Below, piece after piece: positions 1 to 8,715 of a stretch of 64,000 nucleotides of DNA. The DNA lies in the NCBI GenBank assembly GCA_028285595.1, contig JANQOW010000007.1, positions 83,036 to 147,035 of the forward strand, written 5' to 3'. This stretch comes from Hyphomicrobiales bacterium. GTDB lineage: Bacteria; Pseudomonadota; Alphaproteobacteria; Rhizobiales; CAJQND01. Positions within the stretch are counted from its first letter, which is position 1. Every line of letters begins with the position of its first letter. Under the pieces are notes generated by a model. It saw only the letters and a list, made by a program, of their open reading frames with translations, did not search any database and had not been told where the DNA came from. A program made the position numbers and the translations under genes.

Positions 1-69
1 CAGGCCTTCAAGATTGAAACTTTTGACAACCTCGAGAGTTTCTTTGGTTACAGCTTTGCCAGCTGACAT
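1..69 (-). CDS. Partial CDS, N-terminus only; possible phasin-like protein
   Basis: Only the first 23 codons are inside the window; the rest lies beyond base 1. The ATG is the complement of 67-69. A good ribosome-binding site (AAGGAG, complement of about 78-83) sits 8-9 bases upstream, which is why I accept it as a real start. The peptide begins MSAGKAVTKETLEVVKSF and continues NLEGL. The short hydrophilic start with an F-N-L-E-G-L pattern is loosely reminiscent of phasin (polyhydroxyalkanoate granule) proteins, but 23 residues are not enough for assignment. It is divergent from the TolB/TPR gene at 253. Confidence 0.5.
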   Translation of the reverse strand, partial: MSAGKAVTKETLEVVKSFNLEGL

Positions 70-159
70 GGCTTGGTCTCCTTAGAAGTGGTGTTTTCAC
101 GTGATCGCGTGTTGATCAGATGAGGAGACCATGCCCCGGCGCATTCCGTTGCGTAAGCG

Positions 160-172
160 TGTAACAGTATGT
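160..172. promoter_or_regulatory. Candidate operator, half of a TGTAAC-n-GTTACA palindrome
   Basis: TGTAACAGTATGT lies 81-93 bases upstream of the ATG at 253. It shares TGTAACAGT with a perfect 13-bp palindrome at 14636-14648 and resembles sites at 4583 and 7473. All four are intergenic. The binding protein is unknown and the assignment is inference. Confidence 0.3.
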
Positions 173-252
173 ATCATTCAGCCCTAAAGTGGCAGTTTTA
201 TTGGGCTTTGGCGTTGCGTGTTTGTTGCTCGCCAGAAATTGGGTCAGTATCA

Positions 253-1875
253 ATGAGCGAACAAGCGCACAATGAAGCCTCTGCTCATCCGGCGGAACTG
301 GAGGCGCCGGTGCGGCATGAACTTGATGCTCTGCTGAGCGAGCCACCATTGAATGGCTCCAAGCGGCTTAAGCGCTTTCTGAATTACATTGTATCGGAGA
401 CGCTTGAGGGGCGCGCGGACCGGCTGAGCGGTTACACCATCGCCTTCGATGTTTATGACAAGCCTGAAGACTTCAATCCTTCGATAGATCCGATCGTTCG
501 CGTGGAAGCCTCCCGCCTGCGCCGCCGGATCATCCAGCATTATGCAGAAACCCAGCGTCAGCCTGCGGTTAAAATTGTCTTGCGAAAAGGAACCTACGTA
601 CCGAGCTTCGAGCGCCAGGATACCCCGGCCGCCGTTGAGCCGTCCTCGCGAGCGCAGAGCACTGAAATAGAACGCGGACCGTCGATTGCCGTACTGCCGT
701 TTGAGAACTTTAGCGCGGATTCCGCCGATCAATTCTTCGCTGATGGCCTGACCGAAGAAACCATCTCCAATTTGGCCCGCTTCAAGGATCTGTTTGTTTT
801 CTCGCGATCCACAACGTCTGCACTCGCGCAAGAAGGCATCACCATTAAGCGACTCCGCGATGAACTAGGCGTCGATTTCGTGCTTCAAGGCAGTGTGCGG
901 AAAACTCCGCAGATGGTTCGAGTGACCGTCCAGCTGATTGATGCAGCCGCCGATGGCCATATCCTCTCAGAGAGCTTTGATCGCGCGTGTACTCCGGAGG
1001 GTGTGTTTGAAATCCAGGATGAAATCGCCCTAACCGTGGCGGGCCGGGTTGCGGACAGGCACGGCCCGCTTGGGCGTTATCTGCGCCGGGCAAAGCGGGC
1101 GGGGGGCTCGACCACCTGGGACACGTACAATTGGATCATGAGGTTCTACAATTATTATGCGACGCACAGTCCAGAGCTTCATGCGGAGGTGCGCGATGGG
1201 CTTGAGCAATCCCTATTGCATGACCTGGATTCTTCTGACGGGTGGGCCGCGCTTTCCATCATTCTCCTAGACGAACACCGGCTGCACATGAACGAACGGC
1301 CAAAGTTCCCCGCACTCCAAACATCGCTGGAACATGCACAGCGCGCTGTCAGCATCGACCCGGAGAATGCATTTGCTTACCAGGCGTTGGCGCTGGCTTA
1401 TTTTTACAGCCGCGAGTTTCGTGAGTTCCGCATTGCTGCAGATCGCTCTATCGAGCTCAATCCAGGTCATGCAGATGCTCTGGCGGACGCCGCTTTCGGC
1501 TACGCACATTGGGGAGAATGGGATTTGGCACTGCGGCTGTCAAATCGCGCGATCGAACTCAGTCCAGTTCATCCCGGCTGGTATCGTTGGCCGACTGTGT
1601 TTTATCATTTGGCGCACGAGGAGTTTCCGGCTGCGCTCTTGGAACTTAAGAAAGGCGCTGTGCCAGGGCTTTATTGGTACCATGCCTGTGTGGCTGCGCT
1701 GCATGCTCTGGTTGGTGAGGATGACAAGGCTGCAGAGGAAGTTCGCCAGCTTAATGAGCTCTATCCGGACTTTGCTCAACATGCGCTAAGAGAATTCGAA
1801 CTGTCGTGTCAGCCGGAGGAGTGGACGCGACCCATGCTTGCGGGCTTGCGCAAAGCCGGGCTCAATATTGAGTGA
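253..1875 (+). CDS. TolB-like/TPR regulator-type protein, paralogue A
   Basis: 540-residue soluble protein with no signal peptide or membrane segment. Residues about 20-120 form an alpha-helical N-terminal module (KRLKRFLNYIVSETLEG, then FNPSIDPIVRVEASRLRRR) often found in place of the cyclase domain in TolB/TPR proteins of Hyphomicrobiales. Residues about 140-270 are the TolB/FlgO-like domain (SIAVLPFENF, FFADGLTEE, GSVRK, VTVQLIDA). The rest is TPR-like (NPGHADALAD, SPVHPGWYRW). The reading frame is open from 169, but the ATG at 253 is preferred because homology to the paralogue at 11532-13160 begins just after it. The family is usually called cyclase-like or CadC-like; no catalytic domain is present. 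The role is probably protein-protein signalling, with unknown partner. Confidence 0.85.
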   Translation: MSEQAHNEASAHPAELEAPVRHELDALLSEPPLNGSKRLKRFLNYIVSETLEGRADRLSGYTIAFDVYDKPEDFNPSIDPIVRVEASRLRRRIIQHYAETQRQPAVKIVLRKGTYVPSFERQDTPAAVEPSSRAQSTEIERGPSIAVLPFENFSADSADQFFADGLTEETISNLARFKDLFVFSRSTTSALAQEGITIKRLRDELGVDFVLQGSVRKTPQMVRVTVQLIDAAADGHILSESFDRACTPEGVFEIQDEIALTVAGRVADRHGPLGRYLRRAKRAGGSTTWDTYNWIMRFYNYYATHSPELHAEVRDGLEQSLLHDLDSSDGWAALSIILLDEHRLHMNERPKFPALQTSLEHAQRAVSIDPENAFAYQALALAYFYSREFREFRIAADRSIELNPGHADALADAAFGYAHWGEWDLALRLSNRAIELSPVHPGWYRWPTVFYHLAHEEFPAALLELKKGAVPGLYWYHACVAALHALVGEDDKAAEEVRQLNELYPDFAQHALREFELSCQPEEWTRPMLAGLRKAGLNIE

Positions 1876-2011
1876 CGGGCCCCAAGCAATTTCATCCCGT
1901 GCCACTGAACCACTGCAAGCTTGACCATCTTACCTCGAGCTAACTGCGACTTACTCAATACACTGAATTCGTTGCTCTAGACTTCTCTCCATCAGTGAGA
2001 GGAGAACTGCC

Positions 2012-3250
2012 ATGAGTTTGTTTCAACCTGCGGACAAGAACGCGGTCGAGAAGACGCGCTTACGCATTCTGTGGTTTATCGTTGGACTCTCCGCAGCGGG
2101 CGAAGCCGGCCTCATCATGTTGGATGTTCTGCGGGACCGGGATATCACCAACAACTTGCTGATCCTCTTGTGCCTGGTGGCCTCAGGGATCATTTTGACG
2201 ACCCGGCGCATCCCTCTGGCGGCTTATTTTGTGCTCATCCCTTTTGCCATCGATTTCATGCGCGTTGTTGTCACAGAAGGTGTGGACACCCGCGCGTTGC
2301 CGTTGCTGTTTCTTTTGGTCGTCGAGGCTGTTTATTTCCTTCCCACATTTCACGCTCTCTTTTACGTGGGTGCACTGACTCTAGCGTTTAACACGGCCGC
2401 ACTGATGTTTACGCCAGAGGCTGAGTTGAACCAGGTTGGCCGACTGCTCGTGGTGACCGACGCGATCGTGGTTGGAATCACGGCAATCTTCACAACCGTT
2501 TTTGTTTCCATGAAGCGCTATTTCGGCAGCTTGACTGAGCAAAACGAGCATCTGGATGAGTTGGTGCGCGAACGCACCAGTGAGCTGGAAGTGGAACGGG
2601 AGCGCTCAGATCAACTGCTTCACAGCATCCTGCCTGAGAAGATTGTCCAACGCATTAAAGAAGGGGAAGCCAGTCCGGTGGATCGCATGGAAAGTGCATC
2701 GGTTCTGTTCGCTGATCTCTCCGGATTTACAAAGCTCTCTCAGACGATGGAACCTGATGAACTGGTGACCATGCTGAACGACATTTTCAGCGAGATGGAC
2801 CGTCTCGCCGATCGTCATGGCCTGGAGAAGATCAAGACAATAGGTGACGCGTATATGGTGGCTGCAGGCGTTCCAGAGGTCGGGGAAGACGATCTGGTCC
2901 GGTTGGCAGAGTTTGCTCTCGATTTGCGTGATCTCTTCGCCCGTTCAACACGTTTTGGCCAATCGTATGGTCTGCGAATCGGATTGAACTGCGGGCCGGT
3001 TGTCGCTGGCGTGATTGGCGAGCGAAAGTTCATGTACGATCTTTGGGGGGAGACAGTGAACGTTGCAAGCCGCATGGAGTCCCATGGGCTCGAAGGCCAT
3101 ATCCAAACCACCGAACACGTTCAACAGCTCCTGCGGGACCGATATGATTTTAGCCGCCGCGGCGTCATCGATGTGGCCGGGATCGGCAAGATGGATGCCT
3201 GGCTGCTGGATGGCAGAAGGGTCTGTGCACCCACGCAGACGGCGGCGTAG
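2012..3250 (+). CDS. Membrane-anchored class III adenylate cyclase
   Basis: 412 residues. About six hydrophobic segments (residues 18-165) form an N-terminal membrane sensor. A coiled-coil/HAMP-like linker follows (about 172-218, LVRERTSELEVERERSDQLL, LPEKIVQRI), then a class III cyclase domain (about 228-400). All catalytic positions are visible: metal Asp235 (FADLSGFT) and Asp279 (KTIGDAYM), the purine-specifying Lys275 and Asp343 (MYDLWG), and transition-state Asn350 and Arg354 (TVNVASRME). The Lys/Asp pair predicts ATP rather than GTP as substrate. The start has a strong ribosome-binding site (GAGAGGAG). The gene is monocistronic and convergent with the membrane protein at 3274-3858. Confidence 0.93.
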   Translation: MSLFQPADKNAVEKTRLRILWFIVGLSAAGEAGLIMLDVLRDRDITNNLLILLCLVASGIILTTRRIPLAAYFVLIPFAIDFMRVVVTEGVDTRALPLLFLLVVEAVYFLPTFHALFYVGALTLAFNTAALMFTPEAELNQVGRLLVVTDAIVVGITAIFTTVFVSMKRYFGSLTEQNEHLDELVRERTSELEVERERSDQLLHSILPEKIVQRIKEGEASPVDRMESASVLFADLSGFTKLSQTMEPDELVTMLNDIFSEMDRLADRHGLEKIKTIGDAYMVAAGVPEVGEDDLVRLAEFALDLRDLFARSTRFGQSYGLRIGLNCGPVVAGVIGERKFMYDLWGETVNVASRMESHGLEGHIQTTEHVQQLLRDRYDFSRRGVIDVAGIGKMDAWLLDGRRVCAPTQTAA

Positions 3251-3260
3251 GAGCGGCTAT

Positions 3261-3286
3261 GCCTTGCGAGGCTTTAGGCCTTTTTA
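3261..3286 (+). terminator. Weak stem-loop with T-run between convergent genes
   Basis: GCCT-tgcg-AGGC followed 8 bases later by CCTTTTT. It lies in and just beyond the 23-base gap between the cyclase stop at 3250 and the convergent gene ending at 3274. The stem is only 4 bp, so this is a weak intrinsic terminator at best. Confidence 0.25.
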
Positions 3287-3858
3287 GGTGATGGTGTACA
3301 ATTTGCGGGTACGTGATCTCCGGCAACTTCAAAGTCCTCGCAGGTCAAGATCCTTGGATGGTGATGTCCGATGGCGACACCAACCACGGCGGTCAAAAGC
3401 GCTATTCCAAGTACGGCTCCACCGAGCCTCAGGCTCCGCAATTGCTCGATGTCTGGTGCGGTGACCACCACCAGCACATAGGCAATGTAAGGAACCGTGA
3501 GGACAAGGATTGCTACGGCTAAGCTCCACAAGAGCCATACTTGTGTTTCGGTAAGCTGAGCCTGTGGGCCGGTCAGAAACTCAAGCAAAAGCCACAGTGT
3601 GGGGAGTGCAAGCACAAAGCGACCTCGCCAGGAGACGAATGGAGGGAACGTGCTCACGTGGGGCACAAATGCGGTCGCGACCAATGCGGCTGTCGCTGCA
3701 ATCCAGATGTGGAAGAGGTGTTCAAAAAATACTGTTCCAGTGACCCCATACCAAAAAGCGATGTTGAACACCGCGGCCGACAGCACGATGCTTGATAGCA
3801 AGAACGCTCTGGCCTCGTGCTTGTTGGCCCGGTTGGGTTTGAGATCGGTTTCCGGCAT
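3274..3858 (-). CDS. Hypothetical multi-pass membrane protein
   Basis: 194 residues that I do not recognise as a named family. There are five probable transmembrane segments (about residues 20-42, 48-66, 83-98, 108-132, 145-165). Short charged connections separate them, and the C-terminal tail has two cysteines (LTCEDFEV, PANCTPS) and a GHHHPR motif just after the last helix, which could bind metal. The gene lies 33 bases downstream of the MlaC-like gene on the same strand and is probably co-transcribed with it. No strong ribosome-binding site is visible at 3858. Confidence 0.65.
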   Translation of the reverse strand: MPETDLKPNRANKHEARAFLLSSIVLSAAVFNIAFWYGVTGTVFFEHLFHIWIAATAALVATAFVPHVSTFPPFVSWRGRFVLALPTLWLLLEFLTGPQAQLTETQVWLLWSLAVAILVLTVPYIAYVLVVVTAPDIEQLRSLRLGGAVLGIALLTAVVGVAIGHHHPRILTCEDFEVAGDHVPANCTPSPKKA

Positions 3859-3891
3859 TGGTCTAAGCGAAATACACGGGCGCTAGATTTG

Positions 3892-4503
3892 CTACTTGTT
3901 GGTCCCGGTAGAACTCACTCTGGTTCCACCAAGTTTAGCGATGAGTGCATTTACATTGCCGCCACCTTGGCGGATGATGGACTGGTAATTGGATTTGAGA
4001 AGCTGGGCCAGCCAGACGTTTTGTACGTTGAGGTCGGTGACTTTTCCGCCCTTAACCCGCCAGAGCAGCTTCTGCGGTACCCCGCCATTGAGCCGTAGTA
4101 ATTTCGTTTCAACAATCGATCCTCGGCAGCGGACAACCTTAATCGATTGAGCTTTGAATTTGCCTGAGAACTGAACGAGGTTCCGGGCCACGTATCTGCT
4201 GGTGAGGCGCGTGATCTGTTTCCTTTGCGGCCCGCTTGCCTTGGCACGATGCTTTCCCAGTGCCAGCATGGAGACCCTGTTGAGATCCACATAGCGGTTA
4301 AGAGCAGAGGAAAAGGCGGACGTTGAGCGTGACCTTGCCGCCTTGATAAAAGTTGCTCCAGCGCGCGCGACGACGCCACTGTTTGCGCAGGCTGAAGCGC
4401 TAACGGGCGCTGCGAGCAGCACGCTGAATACGATTGCCGTCGATACCAAGGACGAACGCACGCCCCTAAGGTTGTGCCCTTCTGCGTGAGATTGATATTG
4501 CAT
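3892..4503 (-). CDS. MlaC/Ttg2D-family periplasmic phospholipid-binding protein
   Basis: 203 residues from the ATG at 4503, chosen because GGAAA lies 8 bases upstream; upstream in-frame ATGs (to 4569) also exist. A hydrophobic signal segment (SSLVSTAIVFSVLLAAPVSA) precedes the mature protein. The mature region has the MlaC pattern of a basic helical N-terminal half (NRYVDLNRVSMLALGKHR, TSRYVARNLVQF) and C-terminal strands ending WRVKGGKVTDLNVQNVWLAQ and LLKSNYQSII. MlaC proteins shuttle phospholipids between the outer and inner membranes, but here no mlaE, mlaF or mlaD is adjacent. The gene is therefore an orphan shuttle, or works with machinery elsewhere. Confidence 0.72.
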   Translation of the reverse strand: MQYQSHAEGHNLRGVRSSLVSTAIVFSVLLAAPVSASACANSGVVARAGATFIKAARSRSTSAFSSALNRYVDLNRVSMLALGKHRAKASGPQRKQITRLTSRYVARNLVQFSGKFKAQSIKVVRCRGSIVETKLLRLNGGVPQKLLWRVKGGKVTDLNVQNVWLAQLLKSNYQSIIRQGGGNVNALIAKLGGTRVSSTGTNK

Positions 4504-4582
4504 GGTTTGTGTTTCCATCATTCGGCTGAGATTTAACCTAAGGTCTTTTGATATTCGCTCAGAGCTCACGTCTGTTGAAGCT

Positions 4583-4595
4583 AGTAACAGTAAGT
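4583..4595. promoter_or_regulatory. Candidate operator related to TGTAAC-n-GTTACA
   Basis: AGTAACAGTAAGT lies 80-92 bases upstream of the MlaC-like start at 4503. It shares GTAACAGT with the sites at 160 and 14636. It is a degenerate palindrome and its function is inferred from recurrence only. Confidence 0.25.
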
Positions 4596-4599
4596 AGCG

Positions 4600-6366
4600 T
4601 TACAGCGGTAAGCTCGCCTCGAGGCCGGCCTTTCGCAGGCCGGCAAGAAAGTGCGCATCCTCGTCGCGATTTTTGAACATGGGTGTCGATGCCCATTTCA
4701 CGGCGAATCCTGGTTGAGATAACTCGCAAGCGCTCAGGGCGATTTTTGCATCATCCACTTGATCCAGATGCCCAAGCGCCGAGGCGAGAATGAGCAGCGC
4801 GAGCGGATAGTTTGCGGCGTGGCTGAGGGCGGTACGTGCCTCAATGGCCGCCTTCTCGGGATTTCGGGCGCTCAACTGTGAGCGTGCGAGACAGCACAGA
4901 ATGAACTGAATGCGCGGGTTGCGCGGGTTCACGCGGATGGACTGCTCAAACATCGGCAGGCTGTCGAGGGCACGTCCAGAGTAGCACAGCGCAAGACCGA
5001 GTTGAGCCAGAGCCACATAGTTGCTGGGGTTCAACGCTACCGCCCGTTCGCCCTCGGCGATGCCCATATCGAAGTCATGTGACCACATGAAGCCAAATCC
5101 CAGCATGCTGTGCGCCATGGAATCGTTGGGATCAAACTTCACAGCCATCCGAGCGGTTCTGATCTGCTCCTTGATGGTGTGATCACGGTCTTCGGCAAAG
5201 CCAAACCAGATGTCACGATGATGCGTGTATGCCAGACCCGTAAAAGCCTGTGCATAGTCCGGATCAAGCGCTAATGCCTGCTCGAACAACTGTCTTGCTT
5301 GCTCGTTATCATCTTCTGTCCACTGGTCGAGATACAGCATGCCCCGCTGCACCAGTTCCCAAGCTTGCAAGGAAGAAGAACGTTTGGTGTCAAGCCGCCG
5401 CTGCTCTGCTTTTTCAAGCTCCGGCGCGATGATGCCGGCGAGATAGCGGGTGATTTCATCTTGGACTTCAAAAATGTCTTCAACACTGCGGTCGAACTTC
5501 TCCGCCCACGTGTGATGTCCTGTATCGGCGTCAATCAACTGGGCATTCACCCGGACCCGCTCGCCGGATTTTCTGACACTTCCCTCAAGCACGTATCGCG
5601 CATTCAGGTCCTGCGCGACGGCGCGGATATCCGGAGAACGGCCTTTGTAGGCAAATGTTGAGTTGCGGGCGATTACCGGAAACGTCCGCCAGGCTGCCAG
5701 GGCCGTGATGAGGTCCTCCGTGAGCCCATCGACAAAATGCTCGTCCTGAGGATCACTGCTCATGTTGTCAAAGGGCAGAACCGCGATGGCAGGCGCCTCT
5801 GCAGTGAGGTCGCTCGTGCCGTTGGTTTGCGCCGCAACAATTGGCGGCGCGTCATTTGGCGGTGGAATGCGGTAGATGTGAACGGAACGGTCGATGTTTT
5901 TCAGGTCGAACAAGCCAAGGTCTTCAAACTGAACATCCACCCGGCCCACAATGTTCTGGTGAACACTGTCGGACACACAGATGCCGCCGGGCTCTGCGAG
6001 GGGTTCCAATCGGGCAGCGATATTGACACCGTCCCCCAAATAATCGCCGGCTGTCACCACAACGTCGCCCAGATGGATGCCGATGCGCATCTGGATGACA
6101 GCCTCTGCGTCAGCACCGTCATTGATCTCGGCGAAGATCTCCTGCACCTCGATCGCGCACTCCACGGCATTCATGACGCTGCCAAACTCGGCAAGAACAC
6201 TGTCGCCGGCCGAGTTGAAGATGCTGCCGTTGTGATCTTCAATACACTCTCTGACAAACCTGAAGCACGCTTCCAGGTTCTGAAGCGCTTTGGTTTCGTT
6301 GGTGCTCACCAAGCGGCTGTATCCAACGATATCACCAACCAAGATTGCAATGAGCTTGCGGTCCAT
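4600..6366 (-). CDS. Class III cyclase - TolB-like - TPR fusion
   Basis: 588 residues, cytosolic. Residues 1-165 are a class III cyclase domain: metal Asp12 (VGDIVGYSRL), Asp55 (NSAGDSV), Asn115 and Arg119 (GDGVNIAARLE). The position usually held by the purine-specifying Lys (four before Asp55) is Asn51, so nucleotide preference is uncertain. Residues about 190-310 are a TolB/FlgO-like domain (AIAVLPFDNMSSD, FVDGLTEDL). Residues about 330-580 are TPR repeats (ALDPDYAQAFTGLAY, ALNPSNYVALAQLG). This architecture is common in rhizobia. The gene starts 8 bases after the channel gene's stop and is the third gene of that operon. Confidence 0.9.
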   Translation of the reverse strand: MDRKLIAILVGDIVGYSRLVSTNETKALQNLEACFRFVRECIEDHNGSIFNSAGDSVLAEFGSVMNAVECAIEVQEIFAEINDGADAEAVIQMRIGIHLGDVVVTAGDYLGDGVNIAARLEPLAEPGGICVSDSVHQNIVGRVDVQFEDLGLFDLKNIDRSVHIYRIPPPNDAPPIVAAQTNGTSDLTAEAPAIAVLPFDNMSSDPQDEHFVDGLTEDLITALAAWRTFPVIARNSTFAYKGRSPDIRAVAQDLNARYVLEGSVRKSGERVRVNAQLIDADTGHHTWAEKFDRSVEDIFEVQDEITRYLAGIIAPELEKAEQRRLDTKRSSSLQAWELVQRGMLYLDQWTEDDNEQARQLFEQALALDPDYAQAFTGLAYTHHRDIWFGFAEDRDHTIKEQIRTARMAVKFDPNDSMAHSMLGFGFMWSHDFDMGIAEGERAVALNPSNYVALAQLGLALCYSGRALDSLPMFEQSIRVNPRNPRIQFILCCLARSQLSARNPEKAAIEARTALSHAANYPLALLILASALGHLDQVDDAKIALSACELSQPGFAVKWASTPMFKNRDEDAHFLAGLRKAGLEASLPL

Positions 6367-6374
6367 GACGTCCC

Positions 6375-7112
6375 TCAGTCTTCCGGGTTGGATTTGCTGG
6401 CCATCAGCAATTCATCCAGCCGGGACATGCCTGGCTCATCCGCCTCCGGTAGCGGCGGAGCCACGCCCTTAAAATTGCCCACCAGGTGTGCAATCAGAAT
6501 TGCCAGGTAAATGGTTCCCGTGATCGCCTGAACGCTGGCCAGCGCGCGGGCAAAATCTGAGACGGGAGCAAAATCGCCATATCCGAGCGTTGTGAGGGTG
6601 GCAAAGCTAAAGTAGAGCAGCGCGTTCCAATGACTGGTTGCTTGTCCCACCGGAACGTTCAAAGCGGTTGGATCCAGGGTCTGCAGCAGGGAATAGGCAG
6701 CCGCCCATGCAACGCCTAGGAGAATGTAAGCGCTGATCGCTGCACAAAGTTCTTCGGTTCCCACAGTGCCGGACTGTAAGGCCCGGCGCATTGTGCTCTC
6801 TATCGCGAACGCACAGACAACGACCAAAGCGACATCCATGCCCACCAGCGACACTGGACCGTTGGAGTATGCGTGCCCCAGTGTCAGCGCAAACCAAACC
6901 AACACCACAGCCAAGGTCAGGGCTTTACGGGTTGCCGTCAGCGCGAAGCAGAGGACGACGATTGAGAAGAGGACCGCCACATCCACCGCGGCGAAGGGAC
7001 CGGGACCAAACAGAGGGGCAATCACGATCAAACCCACCAACGCACACAACAATAGTGCGAAGCGGTGACGTGTCAGCACGGAACTGGCCGCATGCGAAAC
7101 CTGATCACTCAT
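6375..7112 (-). CDS. Two-transmembrane K+ channel-type ion channel
   Basis: 245 residues from the ATG at 7112. That ATG overlaps the stop of the upstream gene by 8 bases and is preferred to the in-frame start at 7136. Several N-terminal hydrophobic segments precede a pore loop with an intact potassium selectivity filter (TLTTLGYGDFAP, about residues 180-191) and a final inner helix (AITGTIYLAILIAHLVG). The cytosolic tail is only about 35 residues (SRLDELLMASKSN), so there is no cyclic-nucleotide-binding or RCK domain. Transcriptional coupling to the cyclase at 4600-6366 suggests linked signalling, but ligand gating is not shown by the sequence. Confidence 0.85.
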   Translation of the reverse strand: MSDQVSHAASSVLTRHRFALLLCALVGLIVIAPLFGPGPFAAVDVAVLFSIVVLCFALTATRKALTLAVVLVWFALTLGHAYSNGPVSLVGMDVALVVVCAFAIESTMRRALQSGTVGTEELCAAISAYILLGVAWAAAYSLLQTLDPTALNVPVGQATSHWNALLYFSFATLTTLGYGDFAPVSDFARALASVQAITGTIYLAILIAHLVGNFKGVAPPLPEADEPGMSRLDELLMASKSNPED

Positions 7113-7410
7113 CGCCGTCATCCAGAAGTTCACCAATGCGGCGCAGTTCGAGAATGATCACCCCAAGGGCGATGAGCATGGCGCTTTGCAGGAGGCCTTG
7201 GTTCAATGCATCTTCCACCAAGACCTGGGCAGGTGTGAGGGACGTGCGTTCATAGACGCTCAGCCCAATGGTCACCAGTAGGCTCCAAGCGCCCCAGGCG
7301 ACCACCCCAATTCCCGTGGTCAGGCCTAGCAACCCGGTCATCCACATCATCAGGCGATTGGCCTTACGTGTCTCCGCCTTGCGATTGGCTTCGGTCAGTC
7401 TTGTGCTCAT
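7105..7410 (-). CDS. Small two-helix membrane protein, first gene of channel-cyclase operon
   Basis: 101 residues of unrecognised family. A basic N-terminus (LTEANRKAETRKANRLMMW) is followed by two transmembrane helices (about 22-48 and 71-88) and an acidic tail (LRRIGELLDDGDE). The stop codon overlaps the start of the channel gene by 8 bases, so the two are translationally coupled. It may be an accessory subunit of the channel. A TGTAAC-type palindrome lies 63 bases upstream of the start. Confidence 0.7.
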   Translation of the reverse strand: MSTRLTEANRKAETRKANRLMMWMTGLLGLTTGIGVVAWGAWSLLVTIGLSVYERTSLTPAQVLVEDALNQGLLQSAMLIALGVIILELRRIGELLDDGDE

Positions 7411-7472
7411 TTCTTGTCGCTCCGGTAAATCGTCTGCCCTTATGTGCAGGTGAAAAGCCGTTCGTGGCAGTG

Positions 7473-7485
7473 TGTAACTGTTAAA
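7473..7485. promoter_or_regulatory. Candidate operator, near-perfect TGTAAC-T-GTTAAA palindrome
   Basis: TGTAACTGTTAAA lies 63-75 bases upstream of the start of the channel-cyclase operon (ATG at 7410, minus strand). On the minus strand it reads TTTAACAGTTACA and shares the 11-mer TAACAGTTACA with the site at 14638-14648. Only one position breaks the palindrome. Confidence 0.4.
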
Positions 7486-7508
7486 CGCTGCACATCCTGG
7501 TGAACCGG

Positions 7509-8678
7509 TTAGCCCGCAACTTCAGGATCGCGAAGGTATGGGAACGTCTGGCTTGCGGGCTTTGTCGGCTGGTCAACGCCGTCGCTGATCTCCTCGCGAT
7601 TTCGCGCCATCAGGAACGTGTACTGGATGTCGCAGATATCATCATCGAGCCAACGTCCCCCGCCTGTCTTATGTTCGCGCCCCTCAACGATCGCCTTCTC
7701 GATTTCGAACCAGCTGCCATTGCCCACCGGCTTGGACAGGTCGATCACCGTGAAGTCTGCCATGTGCAGGGCCGTGAGTGGATGGATGCCATCCTTCATG
7801 GCCCAATCTTCCTGGCCATCCATCGTGTCCATGCGGCGAAGGTTGGCGTTGAAGCGGGCCTGGAGCGGTTCGGCATAGGCTCCCGGCTCACCGAAGAGAT
7901 CGCGCTGATTGAAAATGTCGCGCACGTCGATCGTTGTGTTGACTTTGTCGTAGCCAGGATCGGCGAGGATGACGTTAGTGATCTCAGGCCGCCCAAAGGT
8001 GTCAAGCACAACGGATTTTCCACCGCGGGATCTGACTTCGGAAATCACGCCATACATCCCGTCGGGCTTCGTCAGAAAGCGTTCGCGGTCAACCTCTACA
8101 ATAATGCTCAGGATATTGAGGCCCTGCGCAGTGTTCTTGCCGATGAAGTTCAGCCGACCTTCTTTCATGGAGCGTACATATCCGGCCACATCCATGAAGA
8201 ACGGATCAAGGCGCAATCCGGCGAACACTTTAAGGCCAGTCTTTTGGAACTCAGCCTCGGGCGTTCCCTGGCCCACAGTGAAGTGGAGTTCACCACCCGG
8301 CGAATGGCAATGTCCTGCCTGCTTCTCCCCGGATGGCGATGTCTTCAGATCTGAGAACACGCATCTAAATGAGATTTCCTGTTTCCCAACCGAAAAGCCT
8401 GCCTCGACACCGGTCCCTGAGATTGCGACAGGGCGAAGACGGAAGCGGTAGTCCAGGGCGTGGGAGAACCAGCGCTTTGTGCCGGCGTTCGGTATCACGT
8501 TCATGACCAAGACCAGACGCTCCGGTTTCTCCGGACTGGGGAAGACGTACATGTCGGTGATATCTGTGGTCGGGTCGCCCAGGACAGCCGGCCCGTCGAA
8601 ATGATCAGATGCTGCGGCGGGTGTTACGGCCAAGGCCATGGTCGCGGCAGCCATTGCCAAAAGCTTGCGGATCTTCAT
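7509..8678 (-). CDS. Secreted DUF4331-family protein
   Basis: 389 residues with a clear signal peptide (KIRKLLAMAAATMALAVTPAAA, cut before SDHFDGP). The mature start SDHFDGPAVLGDPTTDITDM and then YVFPSPEKPERLVLVM is typical of DUF4331 proteins, whose biochemical role is unknown. A good ribosome-binding site (GGAGA) precedes 8678. It is the last gene of a four-gene minus-strand unit, 37 bases after the DyP-type peroxidase stop. The exported location contrasts with the apparently cytosolic peroxidase, so a direct complex in one compartment is not obvious. Confidence 0.85.
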   Translation of the reverse strand: MKIRKLLAMAAATMALAVTPAAASDHFDGPAVLGDPTTDITDMYVFPSPEKPERLVLVMNVIPNAGTKRWFSHALDYRFRLRPVAISGTGVEAGFSVGKQEISFRCVFSDLKTSPSGEKQAGHCHSPGGELHFTVGQGTPEAEFQKTGLKVFAGLRLDPFFMDVAGYVRSMKEGRLNFIGKNTAQGLNILSIIVEVDRERFLTKPDGMYGVISEVRSRGGKSVVLDTFGRPEITNVILADPGYDKVNTTIDVRDIFNQRDLFGEPGAYAEPLQARFNANLRRMDTMDGQEDWAMKDGIHPLTALHMADFTVIDLSKPVGNGSWFEIEKAIVEGREHKTGGGRWLDDDICDIQYTFLMARNREEISDGVDQPTKPASQTFPYLRDPEVAG

Positions 8679-8715
8679 TGGAACTCTCCATCAGGCTTGG
8701 TGTTAGGGACAAGGG

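Noticed and set aside
5737-6510. Plus-strand open frame of 257 codons over the cyclase fusion
   Set aside because: It is antisense to intact cyclase motifs and has no ribosome-binding site or family resemblance.
7500-8354. Plus-strand open frame of 284 codons over the DUF4331 gene
   Set aside because: Antisense to a gene with a clear signal peptide and family match; no own motif.
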